From Martinezella lusitana (GTDB lineage Bacteria > Pseudomonadota > Alphaproteobacteria > Rhizobiales > Rhizobiaceae): 64,000 nt of DNA. Location: the NCBI RefSeq assembly GCF_010668395.1, contig NZ_WUEY01000004.1, forward strand, positions 62,001 through 126,000, read 5' to 3'. Positions 1-7,037 of this stretch are shown piece after piece. The translations under genes and the position numbers were made by a program. The notes beneath the pieces are model-generated. The model was not told the DNA's origin, ran no database searches, and was given only the letters and a program-made list of their open reading frames with translations. Within the stretch, counting starts at the first letter, position 1. Each line of letters opens with the position of its first letter.

Positions 1-357
1 GCGCTGACGCTCGGCGAAGCAGCGGCTTTCCACATGGGGATAGCCGTGCAGCGGTTGAAGAATATCGCTATCGTCAGCGTGGCGGCGGCAGTCGGCGCCT
101 CCGTCGCCGTCAGCGGCGGCATCGGCTTCGTCGGCATCGTCGTCCCGCATATCCTGCGCATGGTAATCGGGCCCGACCATCGTTTCCTGCTGCCCGCCTC
201 GGCGCTGCTGGGCGGTTCGCTGCTCATGATCGCCGATGTGGTTGCCCGCACCATCGTTTCTCCGGCGGAGCTGCCGATCGGCATTCTGACGGCAGGCGTC
301 GGCGGTCCCTTCTTCCTGTGGATGCTGCTGCGGCAGCGCTCGCGCCTCAGCCTGTGA
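1..357 (+). CDS. hmuU: Haem/iron ABC transporter permease, C-terminal part
   Basis: Inner-membrane permease of the FecCD family. It moves haem or iron chelate from a periplasmic binding protein into the cytoplasm. The gene runs off the left edge, and about 118 codons are visible. The reading frame is open from base 1 and begins ALTLGEAAA, matching the family's conserved LGE segment. Next come the GGIGFVGIVVPHI motif that contacts the ATPase, and two further hydrophobic segments (LLGGSLLMIADVVART and the C-terminal GGPFFLWMLL). The ATPase gene begins 8 bases downstream, so the two form one operon. HmuU rather than another siderophore permease is inferred from the hmuV-like partner. Confidence 0.85.
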   Translation, partial: ALTLGEAAAFHMGIAVQRLKNIAIVSVAAAVGASVAVSGGIGFVGIVVPHILRMVIGPDHRFLLPASALLGGSLLMIADVVARTIVSPAELPIGILTAGVGGPFFLWMLLRQRSRLSL

Positions 358-364
358 GCCTGCG

Positions 365-1156
365 ATGATCGATGTCTCCAATCTGAGCGTCCGGCTTGCC
401 GGCAAGCCGGTCGTGCAGGACATATCCTTCACGGCCGAAGCCGGTACCATGACGGCGATCTGCGGACCGAACGGCTCCGGCAAGACCACGACGATGAAAG
501 CCATCTCCGGCGAATTGGCCTATCGCGGCTCGGTCCACATGAACGGAGCCGAAATCGGTGGCCTCGAGGCCTGGCAGCTTGCCGAAATGCGCGGCGTGCT
601 GCCGCAGGCGAGCTCGATATCCTTCCCCTTCACCGTCCGCGAAATTGTTCGCATGGGTCTGACCAGCGGCCGCAACCGCCATCCGGAACAGGCAGATCGC
701 ATCGCAACGGAAGCTCTTTCCGTCGTCGATCTGGCCGGGTTCGAAGGCCGCTTTTATCAGGAGCTTTCCGGCGGCGAACAGCAACGCGTGCAGCTTGCCC
801 GCGTACTCTGCCAGATCTCGGAGCCGGTCATCGACGGCAAGCCCTGCTGGCTTCTTCTCGACGAGCCGGTCTCCAGCCTCGATATCAGCCACCAGCTCAC
901 CATCATGACGCTTGCCCGGCAATTCTGCCGGCGTGGCGGCGGCGTCATCGCCGTGATGCACGATCTCAACCTGACCGCGCTTTTCGCCGACCGGATGGTG
1001 CTGCTGAAGAACGGCCGGCTGCAAGCCAAAGGTTCGGTGAAGGACGTGCTGATCGACCAGCATCTTCAGGACGTGTTCGGCTGCAACCTGCGGGTCAACC
1101 GCGTTCCCGCCGATGGCGCCCCCTTTGTCCTCGCTCATAGCGCGCTGACCGATTGA
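365..1156 (+). CDS. hmuV: Haem ABC transporter ATP-binding protein HmuV
   Basis: 263-residue ATPase that powers haem import with the upstream permease. Visible motifs: Walker A GPNGSGKTT (residues 34-42), Q-loop LPQ (79-81), signature LSGGEQQR (134-141), Walker B WLLLDEP (162-168), and the switch His in VMHDLN. Length and the short spacer before the Walker B match the HmuV group. The start lies 8 bases after the permease stop. A vitamin B12 or ferric-siderophore ATPase would look similar; haem is preferred from the overall pattern. Confidence 0.85.
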   Translation: MIDVSNLSVRLAGKPVVQDISFTAEAGTMTAICGPNGSGKTTTMKAISGELAYRGSVHMNGAEIGGLEAWQLAEMRGVLPQASSISFPFTVREIVRMGLTSGRNRHPEQADRIATEALSVVDLAGFEGRFYQELSGGEQQRVQLARVLCQISEPVIDGKPCWLLLDEPVSSLDISHQLTIMTLARQFCRRGGGVIAVMHDLNLTALFADRMVLLKNGRLQAKGSVKDVLIDQHLQDVFGCNLRVNRVPADGAPFVLAHSALTD

Positions 1157-1175
1157 CAACCGCAATGCCGATTCT

Positions 1176-1201
1176 GGAACTTTTTGTTGCATCCGCGCGT
1201 T
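1176..1201 (+). promoter_or_regulatory. Candidate EcfG (general stress sigma factor) promoter
   Basis: GGAAC at 1176-1180 and CGTT at 1198-1201 are separated by 17 bases. This is an exact match to the alphaproteobacterial EcfG consensus GGAAC-N16/17-CGTT. It lies about 120 bases before the DUF883-like gene at 1322 and reads toward it. The ecfG gene is only 1 kb away. Confidence 0.7.
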
Positions 1202-1321
1202 GACACAAGCGATCGAAATCAATGTTTCGAACGGACGATAGTTTAGTGTGTCGGGTAATTCCGACCAGCGCGGGATAATGGGCGCCACAGGCGCCCGAGC
1301 AAAAACCAAAGGGAGCTGACC

Positions 1322-1672
1322 ATGGCTACATCTATTCTCCATTCGGGGCGCGGCAAGCGCAATGGCACCAGCCTGGATGACGTCGAGGCAAGCATCGAAG
1401 AGCAGATCGAATCGCTGCGCGAGGAAGTCGCGGCCTTTGCCAAGCTGATCGGCGAGAACGGGGCAAAGCAGGGCAAGAAACTGCGTGCCAGTGCCGAATC
1501 CGGCTTCGATGACCTGACGGTTCGCGGCGAAGAATTGCTGCGCGATCTCCAGCGCGGCTATGCAAGGGGCTCGCGCGAAATGCGCAGGACCGTGCGCCAG
1601 CACCCGGTCGCCACCATCGGCGCCGCGGCCGCGTTCGGCCTCGCTGTTGCTCTGTTGCTGTCTCGCCGCTAG
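1322..1672 (+). CDS. DUF883/ElaB-like small membrane-anchored protein
   Basis: 116 residues. The first 95 are charged and helical (EEQIESLREEVAAFAKLIGENG and on). They end in one transmembrane helix, HPVATIGAAAAFGLAVALLL, followed by SRR. This is the layout of the DUF883/ElaB/YqjD family, tail-anchored proteins that in enterobacteria bind ribosomes in stationary phase. GGGAG stands six bases before the ATG. The next gene starts 9 bases after the stop, so the two are probably cotranscribed. An EcfG-type promoter lies upstream, which fits a stress-induced role. The molecular role in rhizobia is unknown. Confidence 0.7.
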   Translation: MATSILHSGRGKRNGTSLDDVEASIEEQIESLREEVAAFAKLIGENGAKQGKKLRASAESGFDDLTVRGEELLRDLQRGYARGSREMRRTVRQHPVATIGAAAAFGLAVALLLSRR

Positions 1673-1681
1673 GGTGGCGGG

Positions 1682-2086
1682 ATGCTCGCTCCGATCCTCG
1701 GCCTGCTTCTGTCAGGCACATTCAACCGCACCGTTGCGCGAACCAAGCGCAACGGTATTTTCATCGCCATCGCGGCGCTTCTCCTGTTTACCGGCTATGC
1801 CTTTGCACTTGTAGCGGCCGCCATATGGCTCGCGACGATCTATGGCGCCGCCGTCTCGGCGCTTCTGATAGCGGCGGGCGCGCTGGTGCTGGGGCTGATC
1901 GTCCTCGTCATCATGGCCATCATCAACCAGCAGGAGCAGCGCCGCGCCCGCGAGCGCCGTCTCGCGATGGAATCGATGGCGGCCGCGGTTCTCGGCCTCG
2001 TGCGCAAACAGCCGCTGATGACCGCAGCCGTTGCGGCAGCTCTCGTGTTCGGTAATCTCTTTGGAACGCGCGATGAAGACGACTGA
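1682..2086 (+). CDS. Small integral membrane protein (phage-holin/DUF1469-like superfamily)
   Basis: 134 residues. Two long hydrophobic helices lie at about 28-52 and 56-82. A basic charged stretch follows (INQQEQRRARERRLAMESM), then a weaker hydrophobic segment near 110-127 (PLMTAAVAAALVFGNLFG) and an acidic tail. The pattern resembles YqjE/holin-superfamily proteins that pair with DUF883 proteins in enterobacteria (the yqjDE arrangement). It lies directly downstream of the DUF883-like gene and shares its candidate stress promoter. The family call rests on topology and context only. Confidence 0.6.
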   Translation: MLAPILGLLLSGTFNRTVARTKRNGIFIAIAALLLFTGYAFALVAAAIWLATIYGAAVSALLIAAGALVLGLIVLVIMAIINQQEQRRARERRLAMESMAAAVLGLVRKQPLMTAAVAAALVFGNLFGTRDEDD

Positions 2087-2145
2087 TCCGGTCGCCTGAA
2101 ACAACTCGACAGCGGCCGACAGGCCCGCATCGTCAAATGAGAAAC

Positions 2146-2173
2146 GGCCCGGTCGGAAGACCGGGCCTCTTTT
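2146..2173. terminator. Bidirectional terminator between convergent genes
   Basis: Perfect 9-bp inverted repeat GGCCCGGTC / GACCGGGCC with a GGAA tetraloop, followed by TCTTTT on the plus strand and preceded by A residues. It serves the small membrane-protein operon (plus) and ecfG (minus, whose stop is at 2175). Confidence 0.85.
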
Positions 2174-2174
2174 G

Positions 2175-2726
2175 TCAGAAGGCGAATGCCTTGGAGGTCA
2201 GCGGAGCCGATGTCGCATCGGGGCCGAAATCCGCTTCGCCGGAAATCCCCAGCAGTTCCTGCAGGCGCTGTCGCGCGCGGTTGACGCGGCTCTTGATCGT
2301 ACCGACCGCGCAGCCGCAAATCTCGGCGGCTTCCTCATAGGAAAATCCGGATGCGCCCACCAGGATGATGGCTTCGCGCTGATCCGGCGGCAGCTGATCC
2401 AGCGCCTTGCGGAAGTCCTGCAGGTCGACCGCACCATATTGCGAGGGATGCGTTGCCATCGATTCGGTGAAGACGCCGTCGGTGTCCTGCACCTCGCGGC
2501 CGCTCTTGCGCATCTGGCTGTAGAGCTCGTTGCGCAGGATGGTGAAGAGCCAGGCCTTCATATTCGTGCCCATCTCGAAATGATCCTGCTTCGCCCAGGC
2601 CTTCATGATCGTGTCCTGGACGAGATCGTCGGCCCGGTCGTGACGACCGGTCAGGGAGATGGCGAATGCACGCAGGCTCGGCAGAGCTGCGAGAAGTTCG
2701 CGTTTGAAACTGGTTTGCGTTTCCAT
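2175..2726 (-). CDS. ecfG: General stress ECF sigma factor EcfG (RpoE2/SigT type)
   Basis: 183-residue ECF sigma factor that directs RNA polymerase to GGAAC/CGTT promoters in the general stress response. Region 2 spans about residues 12-75 (HDRADDLVQDTIMKAW, then NMKAWLFTILRNELY). Region 4 spans about 115-165 (LPPDQREAIILVGASGFSY..AAEICGCAVGTIKSRVNRAR). The ATG at 2726 is chosen because AGGAGG stands eight bases before it; the in-frame GTG at 2735 overlaps that site. Its anti-sigma factor NepR is encoded 12 bases upstream in the same operon. Sequestration by NepR and release by phosphorylated PhyR are family knowledge. Confidence 0.93.
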   Translation of the reverse strand: METQTSFKRELLAALPSLRAFAISLTGRHDRADDLVQDTIMKAWAKQDHFEMGTNMKAWLFTILRNELYSQMRKSGREVQDTDGVFTESMATHPSQYGAVDLQDFRKALDQLPPDQREAIILVGASGFSYEEAAEICGCAVGTIKSRVNRARQRLQELLGISGEADFGPDATSAPLTSKAFAF

Positions 2727-2738
2727 CGCGCCCACCTC

Positions 2739-2945
2739 CTATTCGGAGACCTTTGCGGAGGCCGAGCGTTCGGCCTGATCCAGCTTCTCGAGAAGATCGA
2801 GAAAACGATCGGGAATAACTTCGTCCTGCATGGCGGCGTAGAATGAACGCAGCCGGTTGCCGATCTGATTGTTGGGATCGAGGATATCTATCGCACGTAG
2901 GTCCGACGCCTTCTTGTCTGCGTCCTCGTGATTTTGGATAGTCAT
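2739..2945 (-). CDS. nepR: Anti-sigma factor NepR
   Basis: 68-residue protein that holds EcfG inactive and is titrated away by PhyR~P. The NepR core is visible (IGNRLRSFYAAMQDEVIPDRF, roughly residues 28-48): two short helices around a VIPDRF motif. Flanks are charged and probably disordered. It is the first gene of the nepR-ecfG operon and is divergent from phyR, the canonical rhizobial arrangement. Size and position fit the family exactly. Confidence 0.92.
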   Translation of the reverse strand: MTIQNHEDADKKASDLRAIDILDPNNQIGNRLRSFYAAMQDEVIPDRFLDLLEKLDQAERSASAKVSE

Positions 2946-3089
2946 TTAACCCGCTCGCTTCTTACTTGTCTCGCGTTCATCGATAAGGCGCGCACTCTTG
3001 CCCCCCTCGTCCAGGAGACCGGTCGACCTCGTCCAAAACTATTACCTAACGAATCGTAAAGGTTGAGGTCTGCCGATTGTAAGCATTGT

Positions 3090-3147
3090 AATGCGACTGC
3101 CTAAAAAAAGTTCCGACAAAGAGGAACTTTTTTACTGAACTGACGTT
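3090..3147. promoter_or_regulatory. Divergent EcfG promoters sharing a palindromic -35 pair
   Basis: Toward phyR: GGAAC (3123-3127), 16 bases, CGTT (3144-3147), an exact consensus. Toward nepR on the minus strand: GGAAC (3114-3110), 16 bases, CATT (3093-3090), one mismatch. The two -35 elements lie in a perfect 11-bp inverted repeat, AAAAAAGTTCC (3104-3114) and GGAACTTTTTT (3123-3133), with an 8-base spacer. This indicates positive autoregulation of both arms. Confidence 0.75.
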
Positions 3148-3211
3148 TGTTAGTCATTCCAGCCTCTGCGGCTGTATTTAATTAGAATTTTATAAAAGGC
3201 GGGAGCCATTG

Positions 3212-4006
3212 ATGACACTTTCCACACGTATTGCGCCGCATCTTCCGTATTTGCGCCGCTATTCCCGTGCCTTGACCGGAACGCAGACGTCGGGAGACGC
3301 TTATGTTGCCGCGGTTTTGGAAGCCATCATCGCCGACATCTCCATCTTTCCGGACACGGATAGCGACCGTGTCGCACTCTATAAACTGTTCACGAAGCTG
3401 TTCGGTTCCGTGACACTTCAGATTCCCGAACCAACCTCTCCCTTTGCCTGGGAACAGCGCGCCTCGGTGAACCTTTCCAAGGTCTCCCCGCTTGCCCGCC
3501 AAGCGTTCCTGCTGGCCTCGGTCGAAAGTTTCCGTCTCGGCGAGATCGCCGATATTCTCGACGTCTCGGAAAGCGATGCCATGCACCTGCTCGATACCGC
3601 GTCCCAGGAAATCTCGCGCCAGGTGGCGACGGACATCATGATCATCGAAGACGAACCGCTGATCGCGATGGATATCGAGCAGATGGTGGAAAGCCTCGGG
3701 CATCGCGTCACGGGCATCGCCCGCACGCATGCCGAAGCCGTGGCGCTCTATAATGCCACGAAGCCGAACATGGTGCTTGCCGACATCCAGCTCGCGGATG
3801 GCAGCTCGGGTATCGATGCCGTCAACGACATCCTGAAATCCGCCAGCATCCCGGTGATCTTCATCACCGCCTTCCCGGAACGGCTGTTGACGGGCGAGCG
3901 GCCCGAACCGACCTTCCTCGTGACCAAGCCGTTCAACCCGGACATGGTGAAGGCCCTCATCAGCCAGGCACTTTTCTTCAACGAAACCACGAAGGTAGCC
4001 GCCTGA
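3212..4006 (+). CDS. phyR: General stress response regulator PhyR (anti-anti-sigma)
   Basis: 264 residues. The N-terminal half (about 1-125) is an ECF-sigma-like domain lacking DNA-binding specificity; it mimics EcfG to bind NepR. The C-terminal half (about 141-262) is a receiver: acidic pocket IIEDEP, phospho-acceptor Asp191 in VLADIQL, Thr/Ser in FITAF, Lys in TKPFNP. The ATG at 3212 is favoured over the TTG three bases earlier because GGGAG is six bases upstream. A consensus EcfG promoter precedes it. The likely phosphodonor is the HWE kinase encoded next. Confidence 0.94.
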   Translation: MTLSTRIAPHLPYLRRYSRALTGTQTSGDAYVAAVLEAIIADISIFPDTDSDRVALYKLFTKLFGSVTLQIPEPTSPFAWEQRASVNLSKVSPLARQAFLLASVESFRLGEIADILDVSESDAMHLLDTASQEISRQVATDIMIIEDEPLIAMDIEQMVESLGHRVTGIARTHAEAVALYNATKPNMVLADIQLADGSSGIDAVNDILKSASIPVIFITAFPERLLTGERPEPTFLVTKPFNPDMVKALISQALFFNETTKVAA

Positions 4007-4027
4007 CTGACGTGAAGACCCTAGGGC

Positions 4028-4052
4028 GGAACAAAAATTATGACCGGGCGTT
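4028..4052 (+). promoter_or_regulatory. Candidate EcfG promoter for the HWE kinase gene
   Basis: GGAAC at 4028-4032, a 16-base spacer, and CGTT at 4049-4052 match the EcfG consensus exactly. The site is 22 bases after the phyR stop and about 110 bases before the kinase start. The kinase may therefore be expressed independently of phyR and be self-reinforcing. Confidence 0.7.
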
Positions 4053-4159
4053 GGGGTTGAGGACGGCCGGTTTACCGACTGTTATACGGGGCGATTTTAT
4101 AGGTCGGTTCAAATTGTTACGTGTGAGAATGTCCTATCGGCGGAGTTCTCGGAATTCGA

Positions 4160-5185
4160 GTGAAAGGCAAGCCGGTGAATACGTCTGAACCATTACCCGG
4201 CGCGCCTTTGAGTGTGGAAGGCAAAGCCGCTCTGATGGAGCGGGCGCTTTCGAGCGCCAACGTGTCGATATTGTTTCAGGATACGACCCTTGCAATCCGC
4301 CACGCCGATAATTTGCCCGATCATTTGCAGCCGCTTCTTGTCATAGGCGGCAATGACGAGCATCTGTTCGGCGAAAAGGACGGCGAACATCTTCTGAGAC
4401 TGAAGAAGGGCGTTCTCGATAGCGGCAAGCCCGTGACCGCCGAGGTCGAAATCGCCAGTGGCGACGGCGTACGCATCTATGAACTGAAGATGGAGCGGAT
4501 CGGCGGGCGCAAGCCGCAGGGCGTGCTCTCCGTGATCTCCGAAATCACCGAAAGCCGCCATCGTGAAAAGGTTCTGAAGTCGCTGCTGCGCGAGCTGTCG
4601 CATCGCTCCAAGAACCTGCTCGCGATCATTCAGGGCATTGCCACGCAGACGGCGCGTCATACGCTTTCCGTCGACAATTTCCTCATCAAGTTCCGCGGCC
4701 GCCTGCAATCCCTGTCGAATTCGCAGGATCTGATCACGGATTCCAGCTGGCGCGGCGCCTATCTCTTCGAACTCGCGGAAAAGCAGTTCGCCCCTTATTG
4801 GCCCGATGCCGGCGTGCCCATGCCGATCTATGGGATTAACGCACATCTGACACCCAATGCCGCCGTGCACCTGGGGCTTGCCCTGCACGAGCTGATCGTC
4901 AATTCCGCATCGCATGGCGCCATCTCGACGGGTGCCACCAGCATCACGCTGAATTGCAAGGAAGCCGAACTTGACGGCAAGAAGGCGATAGAAGTTGCCT
5001 GGTCGGAGCGCTTCTACGCCCCTTCCGATCATGAATTCGAGGACAACAGCTTCAGCCGCACGGTGCTCGAACGCGTCGTGCCGACCTCCATGAACGGCCG
5101 CGCCCACTTCGCCATCACGGACGGCGGCATCGGCTATCGCCTGACCATTCCCGAAACCGAATATGAAATCCTGAGACGCCGCTGA
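4160..5185 (+). CDS. HWE-family sensor histidine kinase of the general stress response
   Basis: 341 residues, no transmembrane segment, so probably cytoplasmic. A PAS-like sensory region spans about 25-135. The phospho-acceptor box is LRELSHRSKNLL with His148, followed by QGIATQTAR. The ATPase N-box is ALHELIVNSASHG. The W-x-E signature appears as AWSER, typical of HWE/HisKA_2 kinases, the class that phosphorylates PhyR. Position after phyR supports a PhyK-like role, which is inference. The GTG at 4160 is listed; a second GTG at 4175 is possible. Confidence 0.85.
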   Translation: MKGKPVNTSEPLPGAPLSVEGKAALMERALSSANVSILFQDTTLAIRHADNLPDHLQPLLVIGGNDEHLFGEKDGEHLLRLKKGVLDSGKPVTAEVEIASGDGVRIYELKMERIGGRKPQGVLSVISEITESRHREKVLKSLLRELSHRSKNLLAIIQGIATQTARHTLSVDNFLIKFRGRLQSLSNSQDLITDSSWRGAYLFELAEKQFAPYWPDAGVPMPIYGINAHLTPNAAVHLGLALHELIVNSASHGAISTGATSITLNCKEAELDGKKAIEVAWSERFYAPSDHEFEDNSFSRTVLERVVPTSMNGRAHFAITDGGIGYRLTIPETEYEILRRR

Positions 5186-5210
5186 GGCCCACGGCAAAGA
5201 CAAAAGAAAA

Positions 5211-5243
5211 CAGCCAGTGCGAGGGCGGCGCACTGGCTGCTTT
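5211..5243 (+). terminator. Rho-independent terminator after the HWE kinase
   Basis: Perfect 10-bp stem CAGCCAGTGC (5211-5220) / GCACTGGCTG (5230-5239) with a nine-base loop. A short CTTT follows, so the T-tract is weak. Confidence 0.7.
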
Positions 5244-5592
5244 GCACTCATCGGGAGGGGACCGTGAGTAGAAGTCCTGAGATGTATTGGGCGTGCATCG
5301 GAAGATGCGATATCGTCAGGACATTTGCATAACGACGCTACGAAGCCTTGGTTCCATGCCATCGTGAAAAAATTCATCTTTTCTTCACATCGCCAGCGCC
5401 GGTCAAAATGCCAGCGGCCTCCTCGGGCGGCTTCATGCCTTCTGGCAAGACCATGATGCAGCCGAATATCCACGCCTGCATCCGTCAAGAATTCAACTCA
5501 AAAACAATAGGTTGAATGACCGCCTTCGGCTTTTCTCCGGTGACCCGCGGCCCGATTGAAAGGCAGGTCAAGGCACATTCGGCGGCAAAAAT
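5244..5592. other. Long intergenic stretch before preT, no gene recognised
   Basis: About 350 bases with no convincing coding region. A 34-codon ATG frame near 5409 has no recognisable family or good ribosome site. A GGGAGGGGACC stretch sits near 5252-5262, and small imperfect inverted repeats occur around 5298-5318. Its AT content rises toward preT. A small RNA or long leader cannot be excluded. Confidence 0.4.
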
Positions 5593-5608
5593 TTTACCGT
5601 TTGATAAA
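5593..5608. promoter_or_regulatory. RutR-like operator candidate upstream of preT
   Basis: Near-palindrome TTTACC-GTTT-GATAAA, resembling the E. coli RutR site (TTGACC..GGTCAA). A similar element precedes the amidase gene at 9382, and a RutR-like repressor is encoded between them. It lies 58 bases before the preT start, in an AT-rich stretch suitable for a promoter. Confidence 0.5.
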
Positions 5609-5665
5609 TTTTTTATCCTGAGTTACCGTTCCAGCACTAGCCGTTTACTATAAGAGGGAACTTCA

Positions 5666-7024
5666 ATGGGACGACTGGAAACTGGGATTCATAAAGGCAG
5701 GCTCACGCCCGCCGAATATGATGCAAACTTTTCCGATCTTCACCCGCGCCTCAACAAACACGAGGCGCTGGTCGCATCAGACCGCTGTTATTTCTGTTAC
5801 GACGCGCCGTGCATGACGGCCTGTCCCACCTCCATCGACATTCCGATGTTCATCCGCCAGATCTCGACGGGCAATCCGATCGGCTCGGCCAAGACGATCT
5901 TCGACCAGAACATCCTCGGCGGCATGTGCGCCCGCGTCTGTCCCACCGAACAGCTCTGCGAGCAGGCGTGCGTGCGCAACACCGCCGAAGAGCGTCCGGT
6001 CGAAATCGGCCGTCTGCAGCGCTACGCGACGGACGCGGCAATGGCGGAGAACAAGCAGTTCTATTCGCGCGCCGAATCCACCGGCAAGAAGATTGCCGTC
6101 ATCGGTGCCGGCCCGGCCGGGCTTGCCTGCGCACACCGTCTCGCCGTCAAGGGCCACGACGTCACCATCTTCGACGCCCGCGAAAAGGCCGGCGGCCTGA
6201 ACGAATATGGCATCGCCACCTACAAGGCGGTCGATGACTTCGCGCAGAAGGAAGTCGATTACGTGCTCGCCATCGGCGGTATCGAGGTGAAGAACGGCCA
6301 GGCGCTCGGCCGCGATTTCAGCCTTTCCGACCTCTCCCAGCAATATGACGCCGTGTTCCTTGGTCTCGGCCTTGCCGGCGTCAACGCGCTGCGCGCCGAA
6401 GGCGAAGAGCTCGACGGCGTTGCCGACGCCGTCGCCTACATCGCCGAACTTCGTCAGGCCGGCAGCAAGGCAGATATCGCCATCGGCCGCCGCGTCGTCG
6501 TCCTCGGCGGCGGCATGACCGCCATCGACGCGGCTGTGCAGGCCAAGCTGCTCGGCGCCGAAGAGGTGACGATCTGTTATCGCCGCGGCAAGGAGCATAT
6601 GAACGCCTCGGAATTCGAGCAGGATCTGGCCGCCTCCAAGGGCGTCATCATCCGCCACTGGCTCGCCCCGAAGCGCATCCTCGACAAGGACGGCAAGGTC
6701 GCCGGCATCGAGGTCGAATATACCGAGCTGCGCGACGGCAAGCTTGCCAGCACAGGCGATGTCGGCGTGATAGCCGCCGATCAGATCTTCAAGGCGATCG
6801 GCCAGACGTTCGAGGCTTCAGGCCTCGGCGCGCTGCGCATCGAGTCCGGCCGCATCGTCGTCGATGACGAAGGCCGCACTTCGATCGAAGGCGTATGGGC
6901 CGGCGGCGACTGCGTGCTCGGCGGCGATGACCTGACGGTCTCGGCCGTAGCGCACGGTCGCGACGCGGCCGAATCCATCAACCGTGCGCTCGCTGCCGCC
7001 AAGCCGGCCGTTGCAGTCGCCTGA
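5666..7024 (+). CDS. preT: NAD-dependent dihydropyrimidine dehydrogenase subunit PreT
   Basis: 452-residue flavin/Fe-S subunit that takes electrons between NAD(H) and the catalytic PreA subunit, reducing uracil and thymine to dihydropyrimidines in the cytoplasm. N-terminal cysteines 41, 44, 49, 53 and 88, 92, 98, 102 match the two Fe-S clusters of the GltD/DPD-N family. The FAD-binding GxGxxG is at 147-152 (IGAGPAG). The NAD(P)-binding GGGMTAID lies near 277-284. AGAGGGAAC precedes the ATG. preA follows 13 bases after the stop, so they form an operon. A glutamate synthase small subunit is excluded by that partner. Confidence 0.92.
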   Translation: MGRLETGIHKGRLTPAEYDANFSDLHPRLNKHEALVASDRCYFCYDAPCMTACPTSIDIPMFIRQISTGNPIGSAKTIFDQNILGGMCARVCPTEQLCEQACVRNTAEERPVEIGRLQRYATDAAMAENKQFYSRAESTGKKIAVIGAGPAGLACAHRLAVKGHDVTIFDAREKAGGLNEYGIATYKAVDDFAQKEVDYVLAIGGIEVKNGQALGRDFSLSDLSQQYDAVFLGLGLAGVNALRAEGEELDGVADAVAYIAELRQAGSKADIAIGRRVVVLGGGMTAIDAAVQAKLLGAEEVTICYRRGKEHMNASEFEQDLAASKGVIIRHWLAPKRILDKDGKVAGIEVEYTELRDGKLASTGDVGVIAADQIFKAIGQTFEASGLGALRIESGRIVVDDEGRTSIEGVWAGGDCVLGGDDLTVSAVAHGRDAAESINRALAAAKPAVAVA

Positions 7025-7037
7025 AAGGAGAACCGAC

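Noticed and set aside
347..1603. A 418-codon minus-strand frame over hmuV
   Set aside because: It overlaps hmuV and the EcfG promoter and has no recognisable motifs.
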